From the NCBI GenBank assembly GCA_028279555.1, contig JANQNO010000008.1:248001-312000 (forward strand): a DNA stretch of 64,000 nt, given 5' to 3'. This document shows, piece by piece, positions 62,777 to 64,000 of this stretch. The DNA comes from Sphingorhabdus sp. GTDB taxonomy: Bacteria; Pseudomonadota; Alphaproteobacteria; Sphingomonadales; Sphingomonadaceae. The position numbers and the translations under genes are program-made. Below the pieces are notes generated by a model. The model saw nothing but the letters and a program-made list of their open reading frames with translations. It made no database searches and was not told where the DNA came from. Within the stretch, counting starts at the first letter, position 1; each line of letters opens with the position of its first letter.

Positions 62777-63685
62777 ATGCCCGACCTTCCGAGCCCGGTT
62801 ACCTATGCAATTCCCTTCTTCGTGATCACGCTGATCATAGAGATGTGGCTGATCCGCAAACGGCGCAACATCAAAGGCTATGAGTGGCGTGATACCGCTA
62901 CGTCGCTGCTCATGGGGACAGGCAGCCAGGTTGCCGGCCTCCTTACGATCGTTCCGACGTTGGCGATGGCCTACTGGCTGAACAGCCATGCGCTGTTCGA
63001 TATCGGTTTTGTCTGGTGGGCCTGGATTGCGTGCTTTGTCCTTGATGATCTGGCCTATTATGTTTTTCACCGCGCCGCGCACCGTGTCCGCTGGTTCTGG
63101 GCAGCACATGTCAACCATCATTCAAGCGAGCATTACAATCTTTCCACGGCGCTCCGGCAAACATGGACGGGCTTTATCGCTCTCAGCTTTGTTTTCCGAC
63201 TTCCCTTGCTCCTCGTCGGATTTCCGGTGGAGATGCTGCTTTTCTGCGGCGGGCTGAACCTGATCTATCAATATTGGTTTCATACCGAAGCGATTCACAA
63301 GATGCCGCGATGGTTCGAATGGCTGCTTAACACACCGTCGCATCACCGCGTTCATCATGCGACCAATGCCCGTTATCTGGATGCGAACTATGCCGGTGTT
63401 TTCATGATCTGGGACCGGATGTTCGGCACCTTTGTGCCGGAGGACGACGCCGACAAAATAGAATATGGGCTGGTCAGAAATATCGGCAGCTTCAACCTCT
63501 TCAAGGCTGTATTTCACGAATGGGCGGCCATCGCGAAGGATGTCTGGCAAGCGCCGTGGAAGCACAAGCTGTCCTATATGTTTCGCGAGCCGGGCTGGTC
63601 ACATGATGGCAGCCGCGAAACCAGCGCGATGATCAAGGCACGCGCGCTGCGCGAGGGCAAACCCGGGCTTTCAACAGAAAAATGA
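62777..63685 (+). CDS. Sterol desaturase / fatty-acid hydroxylase family membrane enzyme (second copy)
   Basis: The 302-residue protein has about four hydrophobic helices and the di-iron histidine motifs HRAAHRVRWFWAAHVNHHSSEHYN and HHRVHHATNARY. It then has LDANYAGVFMIWDRMFGTF, very like the paralogue at 41314-42186 (LLNTPSxHRVHH and NYxGVxxIWDRxFGT are shared). The C-terminus has a longer basic tail. It stands alone between the DUF442 lipoprotein and the GST gene. The substrate is unknown. Confidence 0.87.
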   Translation: MPDLPSPVTYAIPFFVITLIIEMWLIRKRRNIKGYEWRDTATSLLMGTGSQVAGLLTIVPTLAMAYWLNSHALFDIGFVWWAWIACFVLDDLAYYVFHRAAHRVRWFWAAHVNHHSSEHYNLSTALRQTWTGFIALSFVFRLPLLLVGFPVEMLLFCGGLNLIYQYWFHTEAIHKMPRWFEWLLNTPSHHRVHHATNARYLDANYAGVFMIWDRMFGTFVPEDDADKIEYGLVRNIGSFNLFKAVFHEWAAIAKDVWQAPWKHKLSYMFREPGWSHDGSRETSAMIKARALREGKPGLSTEK

Positions 63686-63742
63686 ACCGCGACAGAGCGA
63701 TAGCCCTTCCCAAGTGGGGGATTAGCGCTTACCCCCCAAACC

Positions 63743-64000
63743 ATGTGGCATCTTCACCAGTTTCCGCTTTGCCCCTTCTCGCGCAAGGTTCGCCTGCTGA
63801 TGGGGGAAAAGGGCGTCGCCTATTCGCTGGTGCGCGAGAATCCCTGGGAGCAAAGGGACGAATTCGTTCAGATGAACCCGGCGGCGCGCACACCCGTAAT
63901 GACCGATGACAAGGGGCTTGTGCTCGTCGATAGCGTTGCGATCTGCGAATATATCGATGAAACAGTCGAGAAAAATCCGATGATCAGCGGGACTGCCGCC
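63743..64000 (+). CDS. Glutathione S-transferase family protein, N-terminal part
   Basis: The first 86 codons are visible; the gene runs past the window edge. The sequence MWHLHQFPLCPFSRKVRLLM is the thioredoxin-like start of GSTs, with PCxFS-like active-site residues (CPFSRKV). It continues EKGVAYSLV and the cis-Pro/glutathione segment MNPAARTPVM and LVDSVAICEYIDE. The C-terminal helical domain is not seen. It starts 57 bp after the desaturase-family gene. Confidence 0.85.
   Translation, partial: MWHLHQFPLCPFSRKVRLLMGEKGVAYSLVRENPWEQRDEFVQMNPAARTPVMTDDKGLVLVDSVAICEYIDETVEKNPMISGTAA

Overview
This window is a chromosomal segment of an alphaproteobacterium, most likely a member of the Sphingomonadales (Sphingopyxis/Sphingorhabdus-like). 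The evidence is the gene families: mipZ, a DUF3576 lipoprotein followed by leuS-lptE-holA, ftsK-lolA-xth, an aa3 oxidase operon with ctaB/ctaG/surf1, and several short proteins that look sphingomonad-specific. The DNA is GC-rich almost throughout, by inspection. The exceptions are a restriction-modification island at about 5.6-8.9 kb and the infC leader.

Layout. 0-1.5 kb: start of fusA, then rpsG and rpsL (str operon, minus strand). 1.5-5.6 kb: a TetR-controlled operon of two short-chain dehydrogenases and a membrane-anchored cytochrome c/sugar-dehydrogenase fusion. 5.6-8.6 kb: an EcoRII-type restriction-modification operon (HTH-methyltransferase, Vsr nuclease, EcoRII nuclease) with an alphaproteobacterial-type SOS box in its promoter. 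8.9-18.1 kb: carotenoid oxygenase, DUF3667 protein, lipoproteins, PhoX-like protein, CBS-domain exporter, OmpA-like lipoprotein and a UbiH-type hydroxylase. 18.2-26 kb: ftsK, lolA, xthA, ribA, PBP1A and msrB. 26-31.2 kb: a DUF4402 protein, then holA, lptE, leuS and a DUF3576 lipoprotein as one minus-strand operon. 31.4-40.6 kb: an unknown exported protein, a ThiE/TenI-like protein divergent from yggS, a CPA-type antiporter, pdeM, trhO, a retropepsin-like protease and the ligase-associated helicase. 40.7-43.1 kb: a second TetR operon with a sterol-desaturase-family enzyme and an ABC membrane domain that lacks an ATPase. 43.1-47.2 kb: phosphomannomutase, a J-domain protein, mipZ, panC and an unknown protein. 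47.2-54.6 kb: infC, then the complete aa3 cytochrome oxidase operon on the minus strand. 54.9-64 kb: pyrE, pdxJ, acpS, lepB, a TonB-dependent receptor, an Atm1-type ABC exporter, a DUF442/TIGR01244 lipoprotein, a second sterol desaturase and the start of a GST.

How it works together. Most of the window is housekeeping: translation, respiration, envelope biogenesis, cofactor synthesis and cell division. The accessory content is the R-M island and the two TetR operons. Regulatory DNA gives the most distinctive signals: twin TetR operators, a palindrome over the -10 of an apparently leaderless tetR, an SOS box between the -35 and -10 of the R-M operon, a probable AUC start codon for infC, and a 23-bp divergent yggS/thiE-like spacer centred on a TATA palindrome. 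Three dispersed palindromic repeat families occur, one of them inserted in frame inside the helicase gene.

No tRNA, rRNA, CRISPR array, insertion sequence or prophage gene was recognised. All functional calls come from reading motifs; no database search was run.
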